Below the pieces are notes generated by a model, which made no database searches, was not told the DNA's origin, and worked only from the letters and a program-made list of their open reading frames with translations. The position numbers were made by a program, and so were the translations under genes. 64,000 nucleotides of DNA from Streptomyces sp. ISL-87 (GTDB lineage: Bacteria > Actinomycetota > Actinomycetes > Streptomycetales > Streptomycetaceae): NCBI RefSeq assembly GCF_018614095.1, contig NZ_JAGGOY010000042.1, positions 1-64,000 on the forward strand, given 5' to 3'. Below are positions 53,345 through 62,504 of this stretch, piece after piece. How positions within the stretch are numbered: the stretch's first letter is position 1; the number at the start of each line of letters is the position of its first letter.

Positions 53345-53611
53345 ATGAGCACCCCGCCGCCCGATCCGCACCTCTCCATGATCCGCAGTGTCGTGCCCCG
53401 CACCCCGGAGGGATGCGAGGAGTGCATGCGCCTCGGAACGGACTGGGTGCACCTGCGCCTGTGCCTCACCTGCGGCCACGTGGGATGCTGCGACTCCTCC
53501 CCGCTGCAGCACGCCCGCGCGCACGCGGCGGACGCCGGGCACCCCGTCGTGCGGTCCTTCGAGCGGGGCGAGGACTGGCGCTGGTGCTTCGTACACGAAT
53601 CCTTGGTCTGA
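53345..53611 (+). CDS. UBP-type zinc finger protein
   Basis: An 88-residue protein made of one zinc-finger of the ubiquitin-hydrolase (ZnF-UBP) type: GCEECMRLG, HLRLCLTCGHVGCCDSS, QHARAHAADAGHPVVRS and WCFVHE supply the Cys/His ligands. Actinobacterial members are stand-alone and may bind protein C-termini. ATG at 53345. Two in-frame copies of a 15-bp segment with the stop codon follow. Confidence 0.9.
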   Translation: MSTPPPDPHLSMIRSVVPRTPEGCEECMRLGTDWVHLRLCLTCGHVGCCDSSPLQHARAHAADAGHPVVRSFERGEDWRWCFVHESLV

Positions 53612-53635
53612 GGCCGGAGCGTCTGAGGCCGGAGC
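53606..53635. repeat. 15-bp exact tandem duplication over a stop codon
   Basis: GTCTGAGGCCGGAGC occurs at 53606–53620 and again at 53621–53635. Being a multiple of three, it duplicates the TGA stop of the zinc-finger gene in frame. Confidence 0.85.
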
Positions 53636-53871
53636 CGGTCGCACCTACCCCGGTGCGGTATGGGCGGGGTCTGGGCGGCGTAGGGAACACCGCCGGACGG
53701 GCCGTTCCCGAGGCCGCGGCCCGCCGTACGGCTGCATCCGGGGGCGGCTGCGGTGCCGGTCCCGCGGAGTGGAGAGACGATGGGAGACACCCCGGGGTGA
53801 GTGTGCGTGACCTGGAACCGAGCGGGCCGACCCACTGCCCTCTCAGCCGGGGATGGGAAGGAGTGGCCGGC

Positions 53872-55971
53872 ATGAGTACGGCGGATGCCTCCAGGGCCGG
53901 TCCCGGCCCGGCGCGCGCCGCCCCTTCCGAGGGCCCGGGCCTGCTGGACGTGGTGGGCGTCGCGGCGGTGGTACTCGACGATGAAGGGCGGATCGCGCTG
54001 TGGAGCCCGCAGGCCGAGGAGCTCTTCGGCTACACCGCGCAGGAGGCCCTGGGCCAGTTCGCGGCGCGCCTGCTCGTCGACGAGCAGCACCTGGACCTGG
54101 TGATCTCCCTCTTCAGCGAGGTTATGGCCGGCGCGGGCCCCTGGGCCGGTGTCTTCCCCGTGCTGCACAAGGACGGCAGCACCCGGCTGGCGGAATTCCG
54201 CAATATGCGGCTGGAGGACCGCCACGGCCGGCTGTACGCCCTGGGCATCGCGTCGGACCAGGCCACACTGCGCCGCCTGGAGCGCGACCTGGCCCTGTCG
54301 GTGCGGCTGGTCGCCCAGTCCCCGATCGGCCTGGCCGTCATGGACACCGATCTCCGCTATGCCCTGGTCAACCCGGCGCTGGAGCGCATCAACGGCCTGC
54401 CGGCCGAGCAGCACATGGGCCGGCACGTCCACGAGGTGCTGCCCCATCTGGACGCCAAGGCCATCGAGTCCGCCATGCGCGAGGTCCTGGTCACCGGCTC
54501 GCCGCAGCTGAACCACTTCACCACCGGCCGTACCCCCGCCGATCCCGGGCAGGAGCATGCCTGGTCGGTCTCGATCTACCGGCTGGATGACCCGGGCGGG
54601 CGGGCGATCGGGGTCGCCTCCTCCGTCGTGGACGTCACCGAACAGCACAAGGCGTCGACGGCCGTCGCCCTGGCGCGGCAACGGCTTGCCCTGATCGCCG
54701 ATGCCTCCGTGCGCATCGGGACCACCCTCGACCTCGGTGTCACAGCCCGCGAACTGGGCGAGATCGCCGTTCCGGCCCTCGCCGACCTGGCCACGGTCGA
54801 CATCCTGGACGCCGCCCTCTCGGGCGACCGGCCGCCCGAGACCCCGAAGGACGAGGCCGTGCAGTTCCGCGCCCTCGCCATCAAGGCGGCCTACCCCACC
54901 CCCGCCACGCTCGCCGCCGACCCGGTCGGTGAGCTCGCCCGGTACGACGCCACCCGGCTGGTCACGCGGTGCGTGCGTACCGGCCGCAGCATCCTCGTGG
55001 CACAGGTCTCGCCGCAGGACCTGGCCGGCATCGCCCGGAACGCCGAGGCCGCGGCCCTGCTCGCCGAGGCGGGAATCCACTCCTACCTCGCCGTGCCGCT
55101 GATCGCCCGCGGCGAGGTCATCGGTGTCCTGGGCCTCCAGCGCACCCGCAATCCGCTGGCGTTCGACCACGACGACGTGCTGCTCGCGGGTGAACTGGCG
55201 GCGCGCGCCGCCGTCTGCATCGACAACGCCCGCTGGTACCAGAGGCAGCGCCACGCCGCCCTCACCCTCCAGCGCCACCTGCTGCCCCACCAGCCCACGC
55301 CCACCCCCGGCCTGGAGATCGCCTACCGCTATGAGCCCGCCGCGGCCGCCGGCGAGGTCGGCGGCGACTGGTTCGACGTCATCCCCCTGCCCGACGACAA
55401 GACCGCCCTCGTGGTCGGGGACGTCATGGGCAGCGGCATCAACGCCGCCGCGACCATGGGCCAACTGCGCACCGCCGCCCGCACCCTGGCCGAACTCGAC
55501 CTCGACCCGGCCGCGGTACTGACCCGCCTGGACCACACCACCACCGGCCTGGGGCACACCATGGCCACCTGCGTCATCGTCGTCTACGACCCCCACCGCG
55601 GCAGCTGCCGCATCGCCACGGCCGGCCACCTGCCCCCGGTACGGACCCGTCCCGGCCGGGCCCCCGAACTGCTCGACCTGCCGACCGGAGCACCGCTGGG
55701 AGTCGGTGGGGTCGCCTTCGAGGCCACCGCCCTCGATCTGGACATCGGCGACGAACTGGTCCTGTACACCGACGGTCTCGTCGAAACCCGGGATCAGGAC
55801 ATCGACATCCGCCTGCACGCCCTCACCGCACTGCTCAGCCGCCCCGGCCTCACCATCGAGGAGACCTGCGACCTGCTCCTGGGCGAACTGCGCCACTCGG
55901 ACGACCGCGATGACGTCGCCCTCCTGATCGCCCGGGCCACCCGGCCCGTGCCGGAGAGCCCGGACCGGTAG
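53872..55971 (+). CDS. PAS-PAS-GAF-SpoIIE phosphatase
   Basis: A 699-residue soluble sensor phosphatase. PAS1 about 22–130 (VVLDDEGRIALWSPQAEELF), PAS2 about 145–270 (GLAVMDTDLRYALVNPALER), GAF about 280–455 (SYLAVPLIARGEVIGVLGLQ) and PP2C/SpoIIE about 470–690 with EVGGDWFDVIPLPDDKTALV, VGDVMGSGINAAATMG, AGHLPPVR, LVLYTDGLVETRD and SDDRDDVALLIAR. It probably regulates a stress or development sigma factor by dephosphorylating an antagonist. ATG at 53872 follows GGAAGGAG. Convergent with TetR. Confidence 0.92.
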   Translation: MSTADASRAGPGPARAAPSEGPGLLDVVGVAAVVLDDEGRIALWSPQAEELFGYTAQEALGQFAARLLVDEQHLDLVISLFSEVMAGAGPWAGVFPVLHKDGSTRLAEFRNMRLEDRHGRLYALGIASDQATLRRLERDLALSVRLVAQSPIGLAVMDTDLRYALVNPALERINGLPAEQHMGRHVHEVLPHLDAKAIESAMREVLVTGSPQLNHFTTGRTPADPGQEHAWSVSIYRLDDPGGRAIGVASSVVDVTEQHKASTAVALARQRLALIADASVRIGTTLDLGVTARELGEIAVPALADLATVDILDAALSGDRPPETPKDEAVQFRALAIKAAYPTPATLAADPVGELARYDATRLVTRCVRTGRSILVAQVSPQDLAGIARNAEAAALLAEAGIHSYLAVPLIARGEVIGVLGLQRTRNPLAFDHDDVLLAGELAARAAVCIDNARWYQRQRHAALTLQRHLLPHQPTPTPGLEIAYRYEPAAAAGEVGGDWFDVIPLPDDKTALVVGDVMGSGINAAATMGQLRTAARTLAELDLDPAAVLTRLDHTTTGLGHTMATCVIVVYDPHRGSCRIATAGHLPPVRTRPGRAPELLDLPTGAPLGVGGVAFEATALDLDIGDELVLYTDGLVETRDQDIDIRLHALTALLSRPGLTIEETCDLLLGELRHSDDRDDVALLIARATRPVPESPDR

Positions 55972-55984
55972 CCGGGGCGTCTCC

Positions 55985-56596
55985 TCAGGCGCTTGTGGCG
56001 ACGTCGTCGCGGACGAGGGCGGCGACGTGATCGGCGATCACGTCGAGGATCTCCGCCGCGGCCGCGTGATTGCCGAGAACGAGGAAGTTCAGGGTCAGTC
56101 CGTCCGTCATGGCCGCCAGATAGCGGGCCAGCACGGGGACGGGAACGCGGAGTTCGAAGTCCACGCTGCGGCCGAGCTGTTCGATGAGTTCGCCGTAGGT
56201 GTCGCAGTACAGCTCGTACTGCCGACGCGCCAGATGCTCGAACCCGGGCTGGCGCAGGGCGTACTGCGTGAGCTCGTACGTGAGCATGTGCTCGCCGGGG
56301 TGGGCGGCCACATGGTCCCAATAGGCCTGGAATCCGGCCCGGATGGTCTCCCGGACGGTGGCTCTCGGCCGGATCGCCGCCTTCACCACCGTGACGTAGT
56401 GATCGGTGATCGTCTCGATGACGGACTCCAGCAGGGCCTGCTTGGAGTCGAAGCAGTAGTGGAAGACGCTCAGCGAGACGCCCGCCTCGGCGGCGATGGA
56501 CCTGGTCGTGGTCCTGGCGACGCCGTCGCGGGTCATCGCGCGGATCGCGGCCTCGGTCAGCTGCCGGCGCCGCTCGGCCAACGGCATCCGTGCCAT
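55985..56596 (-). CDS. TetR-family transcriptional regulator
   Basis: A 203-residue regulator: helix-turn-helix ALRAMTRDGVARTTTRSIAA is written in the protein as AAIRAMTRDGVARTTTRSIA, followed by EAGVSLSVFHYCFDSKQALL, and a TetR_C ligand domain. Target and ligand are unknown. The pentanucleotide array lies directly upstream, within its probable promoter. Confidence 0.88.
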   Translation of the reverse strand: MARMPLAERRRQLTEAAIRAMTRDGVARTTTRSIAAEAGVSLSVFHYCFDSKQALLESVIETITDHYVTVVKAAIRPRATVRETIRAGFQAYWDHVAAHPGEHMLTYELTQYALRQPGFEHLARRQYELYCDTYGELIEQLGRSVDFELRVPVPVLARYLAAMTDGLTLNFLVLGNHAAAAEILDVIADHVAALVRDDVATSA

Positions 56597-56630
56597 GTCG
56601 GTTCCCTTCTTTCACGTGCCGCGCAGAGCC

Positions 56631-56715
56631 GTGCCGTGCCGGGCCGTGCCGTGCCGGGCCGTGCCGTGCCGGGCCGGGCCGTGCCGGGCCGGGCCGCGCC
56701 GTGCCGGGCCGCGCC
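56631..56715. repeat. Pentanucleotide array (G[T/G/C]GCC), 17 units
   Basis: Seventeen consecutive 5-bp units GTGCC, GGGCC or GCGCC, with a higher-order 15-bp order GTGCC-GTGCC-GGGCC near the left end. It begins 35 bases upstream of the TetR start codon and ends 49 bases from the M19 gene stop. It is prone to slippage and might tune TetR expression. Confidence 0.9.
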
Positions 56716-56764
56716 GGGGCGGGCGGGGGGCCGGCCCCGGCACGTGGACACCTCGGCGACGCCG

Positions 56765-58834
56765 TCAGCTGCTGTAGATGCCGACCTCGTGGAGGGAGTA
56801 GCCCCACTTGGTGCCGCGCTCCAGCCCGTGGATGCGTACATGGCGGGCCGAAACGCCGGTGAACTGCGCCGTGTCCAGGCCGCCGTCACCGGTGGTCGTG
56901 GACCACACGGACTGCCAGTTCGTTCCGTCGGCGGAGACTTCGACGCGGTACGACTTCCCGTAGGCGCGCTCCCAGTCGAGGGTGACGCGCTTGATCAGGC
57001 TCGCGGACCCGAGGTCGATCCGGAGCCACTGGTCGTCGCTCCAGTCGCTCGCCCAGCGGGTGCCCGTGTTGCCGTCCACGGCGCGGTCGGGTGCGTAGCT
57101 CGTGAACGGGTTCCACTCCGAGGAGCTGGCCGAGGCGGACGAGCCCGCGGCCAGGTTCACCCCCGCCTTGTGCCGCTCGGACGCCCCCCAGGTGCCGAGG
57201 TAGGACTCCGCGCCGCGGAAGAGGTCGTCCACGACGTCCTGGCCGCCGACGAGCCGGATGTCCTCCAGCCAGTCCGGGACCAGCCCGTAGTGCGCGGCTC
57301 CGTCGGTGTTGAGGTCCCAGGTGCGCTGACCGGTGGTCTGCCGGTCGATGACCGAGCCGCCGTCGACGCTGCGGAACGGGTACCGCACCGGGTTCGGGGT
57401 GGCCGCGCCCCGGGGGCCCGGCCAGCCGCCGACGCCGTTCATGTCGGTGCCGTATCCGTAGCCGACGTGGTACTTCTCGCGCAGCGCGTCCGTGCGCTTG
57501 GCCTCCGCGCTGAACCCCTCGGCGCCGTTCATGTACTGCGCGGCGAAGCCGCCGAGCCGGTACAGGCGCTCCGTCCAGCCGAGGTCCATCCAGCTGTGCG
57601 AGGAGATCACACCGGGGTACGACTCGGACTCCAGGATGTCGAAGGCCCGGCCCGCGGCCTTGACGCTCATGTGGTCGACTTCGAGCATCATCTTGCGTTT
57701 CATCATGCCGCGCACCGCGTACTCACCGAGGTCCGTGAGGCCGCGGGTGTTGCACTGCGCATCAGCCGCGTACGTGGGGACCGCCACCCCTGCCGGCAGT
57801 TCCTTCTGCGCGTTGGGCGCCGGCGCGAGGCCGATGGGGTTGTCGTGCTGGGGGCCGGCGCACTGCTCCGTCTCCCAGAAGGTGCCGGTCGACAGGAACT
57901 GCCCGACGTTGATCGCCGTGCCGAGGGCGCCCTCGTCGAACCGGACCCCGCACAGGGCGTTGTCGAACTTGTGGCACAGGAACATGCTGCGCACGCCGAG
58001 CTTGTGCAGCTCGTCCAGGCCGCGGTCGATGTCCTCCTTGCTGCACTGGGAGATGTCCAGGATCTGCTTGCAGCCGAACGGCTCGGAGGTCTCGACCCCC
58101 AGGACGACGGCGAGCTTGCCCTGCTTGATGACCTCGCGGGCCTGCGCGGAGTCGGTGACGATCCTGAACCAGCCCTTGCCCGGGCCGCCGTACATCTTGT
58201 CGATGAAGGCCTGCATGTCGTACGTCTTCTGCGCCTCCAGGCGGATGGCGGTCATCTCGTCGCAGCCGCGGTCCTTGAAGAAGTAGACCGAGCAGATCAC
58301 GCCGTTGGTGACGAGGTCGTTGACCAGCACCCGCTGGCCGCCGCGCCAGGCCCGTTCGACCCAGGCGTAGTAGTTCTGCTGGTGGGTCAGTGAGTCGTGG
58401 GCCGGCCAGTCCTTGAACGTCGGCCAGCCGTTCGGGTCGTGCTTTCCGTCGCCGCCCTTGGTGATGAAGTCGAAGATCGCGAGCGAGCCGTCCGGGTAGT
58501 GCTCGGGACAGTCCCTGAGCGCGTCCGCGACCCCCATCTCGGAGAACGGCTTGCCGCAGATGAGCCGGCCGCCGAAGCCCTCGTTGGACATCAGGTGGTC
58601 GTGCGCGTCGACGAAGCCCCGTACCCGGCCCTGGGAGTCGGTCCCCTTGAAGGGCTCACCGGTGACGTTGATCTCGGAGTCGGGCGCGGGCCGCGCGGTC
58701 GGGGCCCACCAGCCGGGGTCGTCGGCCGTGGCGCTGGGCGCGGGGCCGAGCGCCACGACCAGCACCGTGAGGAGCAACGAGAGAACGGCGAGGGGCCTGC
58801 TCCTGCTGTGCGAGTGTCGAGTCAAGGTCATCAC
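56765..58834 (-). CDS. Secreted M19-like metal hydrolase with F5/8-type C domain
   Basis: A 689-residue exported protein with a signal peptide (SLLLTVLVVALGPAPSATA). The catalytic part (about 45–530) resembles membrane-dipeptidase/amidohydrolase barrels: VDAHDHLMSNEGFGG, VVLGVETSEPFGC, FLCHKFDNALCG, LEVDHMSVKAAGRAFD and VISSHSWMDLG supply candidate metal ligands. A C-terminal discoidin (F5/8C) domain (about 550–689; DGNTGTRWASDWSDDQWLRI) probably binds carbohydrate. Substrate unknown. Start GTG 58834 or ATG 58831. Confidence 0.85.
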   Translation of the reverse strand: MMTLTRHSHSRSRPLAVLSLLLTVLVVALGPAPSATADDPGWWAPTARPAPDSEINVTGEPFKGTDSQGRVRGFVDAHDHLMSNEGFGGRLICGKPFSEMGVADALRDCPEHYPDGSLAIFDFITKGGDGKHDPNGWPTFKDWPAHDSLTHQQNYYAWVERAWRGGQRVLVNDLVTNGVICSVYFFKDRGCDEMTAIRLEAQKTYDMQAFIDKMYGGPGKGWFRIVTDSAQAREVIKQGKLAVVLGVETSEPFGCKQILDISQCSKEDIDRGLDELHKLGVRSMFLCHKFDNALCGVRFDEGALGTAINVGQFLSTGTFWETEQCAGPQHDNPIGLAPAPNAQKELPAGVAVPTYAADAQCNTRGLTDLGEYAVRGMMKRKMMLEVDHMSVKAAGRAFDILESESYPGVISSHSWMDLGWTERLYRLGGFAAQYMNGAEGFSAEAKRTDALREKYHVGYGYGTDMNGVGGWPGPRGAATPNPVRYPFRSVDGGSVIDRQTTGQRTWDLNTDGAAHYGLVPDWLEDIRLVGGQDVVDDLFRGAESYLGTWGASERHKAGVNLAAGSSASASSSEWNPFTSYAPDRAVDGNTGTRWASDWSDDQWLRIDLGSASLIKRVTLDWERAYGKSYRVEVSADGTNWQSVWSTTTGDGGLDTAQFTGVSARHVRIHGLERGTKWGYSLHEVGIYSS

Positions 58835-58874
58835 TCATGTCTTTGGTCAGCGGAGGCGCGATTGTCATGTCCCG

Positions 58875-58887
58875 CGCAAATATTGCG
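58875..58887. promoter_or_regulatory. Dyad CGCAA-ATA-TTGCG
   Basis: Perfect 5-bp arms in an AT-rich patch 41 bases upstream of the M19-like gene; a candidate operator, possibly for the nearby TetR regulator. Confidence 0.4.
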
Positions 58888-58970
58888 TCGAGAATCGCGA
58901 CTCCCGCGAGCAGAGTCAAGAGTCCGGGACAGCTGACCTGATGACCAGTCACATACTGGCCAGGGGCGCT

Positions 58971-59116
58971 CTACTCGCCCTTGCCCAGCGCGCGCACGGC
59001 CTTGTCGAGCCGGACCTGCCTGGCCTCGGGCGTGAGCGCCTGGAGCAACGGCAGGATCACCAGGTAGCGCCCGGTCCTGTCGAGCGCCTCGAACGCCTTC
59101 CCGGCCTGGGGGTCGG
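58971..59116 (-). pseudogene. C-terminal fragment of a YdeI/OmpD-associated-like protein
   Basis: About 47 codons, translated as ADPQAGKAFEALDRTGRYLV followed by ILPLLQALTPEARQ and VRLDKAVRALGKGE before the TAG stop. It looks like the C-terminal helical end of YdeI (bacteriocin-protection) family proteins. A TAG codon sits two codons upstream and there is no start, so it is a remnant. The family match is from memory of typical sequences and is moderate. Confidence 0.5.
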
Positions 59117-59212
59117 CAGACTATCGCCGGGCAGGGAAGGGGCATGGGAAATCCCGACGGCCTCCACGGCGACGCGGGGCGGACGGCGGGACCCGGCTGA
59201 GGCCCGGCTCGC

Positions 59213-60424
59213 TCAATCCGCCCCGTCCCCCGGCACCGGCACCGGTCGGGACCCGAACAGGAGATCGCTGTGCGCGGAGCGGGCCTTGGCCGGGGGCGGG
59301 ACGGCCGGCCCCCGGGCGTTCGCCGGGTCCGGGTACAGCACGGCGTGGCACCGGCGGGCCTCGGCCTCGGCGTCGGCGCGGCACACCAGGACGTGTTCGG
59401 CCCGGCCGTCGGCGCGCACCGTGGTGATCAGGCACAGGTCGTCGTGCCGCCGCCCCGCGCCGAGGTGCCGCGCCGCGCCCCGGACGCCGGCCGGTACGAC
59501 CAGGTAGGTGCCGCTCGACGAATCGAACGCGGTGGTCGGCAGGCCCTCCGCCAGCAGCCCTTCCGCCGCCGCCCGGCGCTCCGGGCCGGACCGGAAACGC
59601 CACACGTCGCTGCTCTTGTGCGTGACCACCGCTGCCGCCCCGGGACCCTCACCCACCATGGTCCCGTCCTCTCCCTCGCCGGTCCACGGGAAGGGCCGGC
59701 AGTGCAGCCGTACGTCCCCGCGCTCCGCCCAGTCCACGGCGCTCTCGTGGACGACCTTGGCGCCGTAGCGGGACATCTGGCGCACACCCTCGTAGCTGAT
59801 GCGGGGGAGTGTCCGCGCGGCCGGCACCACGTAGGGGTCGGCGGTGCACACCCCGGGCACGTCGGAGAAGAGCTCGCACGTGCCGGCGCCCAGCGCCGCC
59901 GCCATCGCCGCCGCCGAGAGGTCGGAGCTGTTGCGGCCCAGCATCACGGTCTGTCCGGCCGGGTCGACCGCCTGTCCTCCGGGTACGACCAGGATCGGGC
60001 AGTCCTCCAGGGCGGCCCGCAGCACCGCGGGGTCGGCCCGGCTCAGCCGCGCCCGGTCGGCCGGCCCCTCGCCCAGGAGCCCGGTGCCCGCCGCGGTCAG
60101 GGGGAGCGCGGGCAGGCCCTCGGCGTCGAGCGCGGCCGCGAGCAGGGCGACGCTCACGGTCTCGCCGCTGGTCAGCAGCATGGCGGCGATGGGCGCGGGC
60201 GGATCGTCGGCCAGGACGTCCAGGGTCTGCTGGAGCCTGCCCGTGGTACCGGACATCGCACTCACCACGACGACCACGGGGCGTTTCTCCTCGGCGACCC
60301 GACGGGCCGTGTACCGGGCCACCCGCCGGTAGCCGTCGAGGTCCGCGAAGGCGGATCCGCCGAACTTCATCACCAGCGGACGACGTTCGGGCCCGCCACC
60401 TCCCAAGGGGGCGGCGCGGCTCAC
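59213..60424 (-). CDS. Aspartate kinase with degenerate regulatory domain
   Basis: A 403-residue amino-acid kinase that phosphorylates aspartate. Catalytic signatures: PLVMKFGGSAFADLDGYRRV, TSGETVSVALLAAAL, MLGRNSSDLSAAAMAAALGA and ELFSDVPGVCTADPYVVP. The C-terminal region, where paired ACT domains bind Lys/Thr, is poorly conserved, so feedback control may be lost. GTG at 60424 overlaps the asd stop (GTGA), meaning translational coupling. With asd it makes aspartate semialdehyde; its position beside regulators suggests a dedicated supply for a specialised pathway. Confidence 0.88.
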   Translation of the reverse strand: MSRAAPLGGGGPERRPLVMKFGGSAFADLDGYRRVARYTARRVAEEKRPVVVVVSAMSGTTGRLQQTLDVLADDPPAPIAAMLLTSGETVSVALLAAALDAEGLPALPLTAAGTGLLGEGPADRARLSRADPAVLRAALEDCPILVVPGGQAVDPAGQTVMLGRNSSDLSAAAMAAALGAGTCELFSDVPGVCTADPYVVPAARTLPRISYEGVRQMSRYGAKVVHESAVDWAERGDVRLHCRPFPWTGEGEDGTMVGEGPGAAAVVTHKSSDVWRFRSGPERRAAAEGLLAEGLPTTAFDSSSGTYLVVPAGVRGAARHLGAGRRHDDLCLITTVRADGRAEHVLVCRADAEAEARRCHAVLYPDPANARGPAVPPPAKARSAHSDLLFGSRPVPVPGDGAD

Positions 60425-61470
60425 CCCAACCACCCGTTCTTCGTGGCGAGTTCGACGATCTGCACGGCGTTGAGCGCGGCCCCCACCCAGAGGTTGTCGG
60501 CGACCACCCACACCGCCACCGCCCTCGGGTCCTCCGGCTCGACCCGGATGCGGCCGACGTGGACCAGCGCCCGGTCCTGCGGCCGGGCGAAGACGGAGCG
60601 CGGCATCGGGTACGAGGGGCTGTCCGACCGGGAGTAGACCCGAAGGCCCGGGGTGGCCGCCAGCGCCTCTTCGACGGCCGCGGTCGTGACGGGCTCCCGC
60701 AGCCTGACGTGCACCGCCTCGGAATGGCAGTCGAAGACCGGTACCCGTACCGCCGTGGCGCTCACCCGCAGCTCGGGCAGGCCGAGTATCTTGCGCGGTT
60801 CGCGGACGAGTTTGCGTTCCTCGTGCGTGAGCCCGGAGTCGTCCTGGAGTCCGATCTCGGGCACGAGGTTGAAGGGCAGCGGCTGCCCGAACCGCCCGCC
60901 GGGGCCGCTCGGGGCCGAGCGGTCCTCCAGCAGCCTCCTGGAGCCCTCGGCCAGTTCCTCCAGTCCCCGCAGCCCGCCCCCGGAAGCCGCCTGGTAGGTC
61001 GCCACCACGACGCTCTCCAGCGCCGCGAGTTCGTGCAACGGGTGGAGGGCGCGTACCAGCTGGATGGTCGAGCAGTTCGGATTCGCCACGAGGTGGGAGA
61101 CCGGCCGGTCCGCGAGGGCACCCGGGTTGACCTGCGGTACGACGAGCGGGACGTCCGGGCGCATCCGGAACGCGGAACTGTTGTCGACGATCAGCACCCC
61201 GGCCGAGGCCAGCCGCTCCGCCTCCCGGTTGCTCACGTCCACGCCCGCGCAGAAAATGGCGACATCCAGACCCTGCGGGTCGAGGTCCCCGATGGTGACC
61301 AGCGGAGCCATGGGCAGGGACAGCGCGAGTTCGGCGCCGAGGTCCCGGCCGACGCTGCGTGCCGAGCCGACCGGTACCACCTGCTCCACCGGAACGATCC
61401 CGCTGTCGAGCAGGGCCAGGCATTCCCTGCCCACGGCTCCGGTGGCGCCGATTATCGCGATGCGCAGCAT
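60421..61470 (-). CDS. asd: Aspartate-semialdehyde dehydrogenase
   Basis: A 349-residue NADPH-dependent enzyme reducing aspartyl phosphate to aspartate semialdehyde. IGATGAVGRECLALLDSG binds nucleotide, the catalytic Cys is in NPNCSTIQLV, the His in VFDCHSEAVHVRL, and HEERKLVREPRKILG is the usual phosphate-binding helix. It is directly followed by the coupled aspartate kinase gene and preceded by glxA-like gene after 21 bases. Confidence 0.93.
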   Translation of the reverse strand: MLRIAIIGATGAVGRECLALLDSGIVPVEQVVPVGSARSVGRDLGAELALSLPMAPLVTIGDLDPQGLDVAIFCAGVDVSNREAERLASAGVLIVDNSSAFRMRPDVPLVVPQVNPGALADRPVSHLVANPNCSTIQLVRALHPLHELAALESVVVATYQAASGGGLRGLEELAEGSRRLLEDRSAPSGPGGRFGQPLPFNLVPEIGLQDDSGLTHEERKLVREPRKILGLPELRVSATAVRVPVFDCHSEAVHVRLREPVTTAAVEEALAATPGLRVYSRSDSPSYPMPRSVFARPQDRALVHVGRIRVEPEDPRAVAVWVVADNLWVGAALNAVQIVELATKNGWLG

Positions 61471-61491
61471 TCCCGTCCTCCTGTGTGTCCG

Positions 61492-62451
61492 TCAGGTGAG
61501 AGAGCCCCGGAAGGCGCGCCGATAGGCGTTCGGGGTGGTGTTCAGCGAGCGCACGAACTGGTGGCGCAGGGCCGCCGCGTTGGGGAATCCCGTACGGGCC
61601 GCCACCGCCTCCATCGTCTCGTCCGTGTTCTCAAGGAGCCGCTGGGCGCTCAGTACCCGCTGCGCCAGCAGCCATCGGTACGGGGTGGTGCCGGTCTCCA
61701 TGCGGAACCGCCGGGCGAAGGTGCGCGGCGACATGCACGCCAGGGCCGAGAGCTGCTCGACGCTGATCTCCTGGTCCAGATGTTCCTCGGCCCAGGCCAG
61801 TACGTCGCGCACCCCGTCCTCGCGGTACTCCGCCACGGGCCTTTCGATGTACTGGGCCTGCCCGCCGTCCCGGTGCGGCGGTACCACCATGCGCCGGGCG
61901 ATGGCATTGGCGACGTCGCTGCCCTGGAGCTTGCGCACCAGGTGAAGGGCGGCGTCGATCCCCGCCGAGGTGCCGGCCGAGGTGAAGACCGGATCCTCGT
62001 CGACGTACAGCACACCCGGTTCGACCTGTGCCTTCGGATACCGCTCGGCGAGCGCGTCGGCGTACCGCCAATGCGTGGTGCAGCGCCGCCCGTCGAGCAG
62101 CCCCGCGGCGCCCAGGACGAAGGCGCCGACGCAGACACTGAGTACCCGGGCCCCGCGCGCCACTGCCTGGCGCAGCCCTTCCAGGAGGTCCGGCGGGAAG
62201 TCCCTGGTGTGGAAGTCGTCCCCCACCGGGATGGCGATGAGATCCGCATCCGCGAGTCGGTCCAGGCCGTACGGCGTGCTGATGGTGAAACCGGGGACGG
62301 CTCGCACGGAAGAGGATTCCGCGGCGACGAGCGCGAAGTCGTAGGCGGGCAGCCCCTCCTCCTGGCGGTCGATCCCGAACACTTCGCATACGACACCCAG
62401 CTCGAACGGGTGGACGTTGTCGAGCAGCACTGCGGCTACGTTCTTCAGCAT
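61492..62451 (-). CDS. GlxA-type AraC-family regulator with DJ-1/PfpI domain
   Basis: A 319-residue regulator. The N-terminal DJ-1/PfpI fold has the elbow Cys in VLSVCVGAFVLGAAGLLDG; the C-terminal AraC domain has two helix-turn-helix units (ISVEQLSALACMSPRTFARR and MEAVAARTGFPNAAALRHQF). ATG at 62451. A perfect 8-bp dyad lies 32 bases upstream of the start. Probably a local activator of the asd–ask genes downstream. Confidence 0.9.
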   Translation of the reverse strand: MLKNVAAVLLDNVHPFELGVVCEVFGIDRQEEGLPAYDFALVAAESSSVRAVPGFTISTPYGLDRLADADLIAIPVGDDFHTRDFPPDLLEGLRQAVARGARVLSVCVGAFVLGAAGLLDGRRCTTHWRYADALAERYPKAQVEPGVLYVDEDPVFTSAGTSAGIDAALHLVRKLQGSDVANAIARRMVVPPHRDGGQAQYIERPVAEYREDGVRDVLAWAEEHLDQEISVEQLSALACMSPRTFARRFRMETGTTPYRWLLAQRVLSAQRLLENTDETMEAVAARTGFPNAAALRHQFVRSLNTTPNAYRRAFRGSLT

Positions 62452-62482
62452 GGGATCCAATGTGGCAGGGATTCGTGGTGTT

Positions 62483-62504
62483 CTGACAGTCCCCCCACTG
62501 TCAG
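62483..62504. promoter_or_regulatory. Dyad CTGACAGT-N6-ACTGTCAG
   Basis: Perfect 8-bp arms around CCCCCC, between the luxR and glxA-like genes. A likely operator for one of these two regulators. Confidence 0.55.

Noticed and set aside
53290..55896. 868-residue minus-strand open frame
   Set aside because: Antisense to the PAS/GAF/SpoIIE phosphatase whose motifs are clear on the plus strand.
56027..58393. 788-residue plus-strand open frame
   Set aside because: Antisense to TetR and the M19-like hydrolase; includes the translated pentanucleotide array (repeated Pro-Gly-Arg-Ala-Val).
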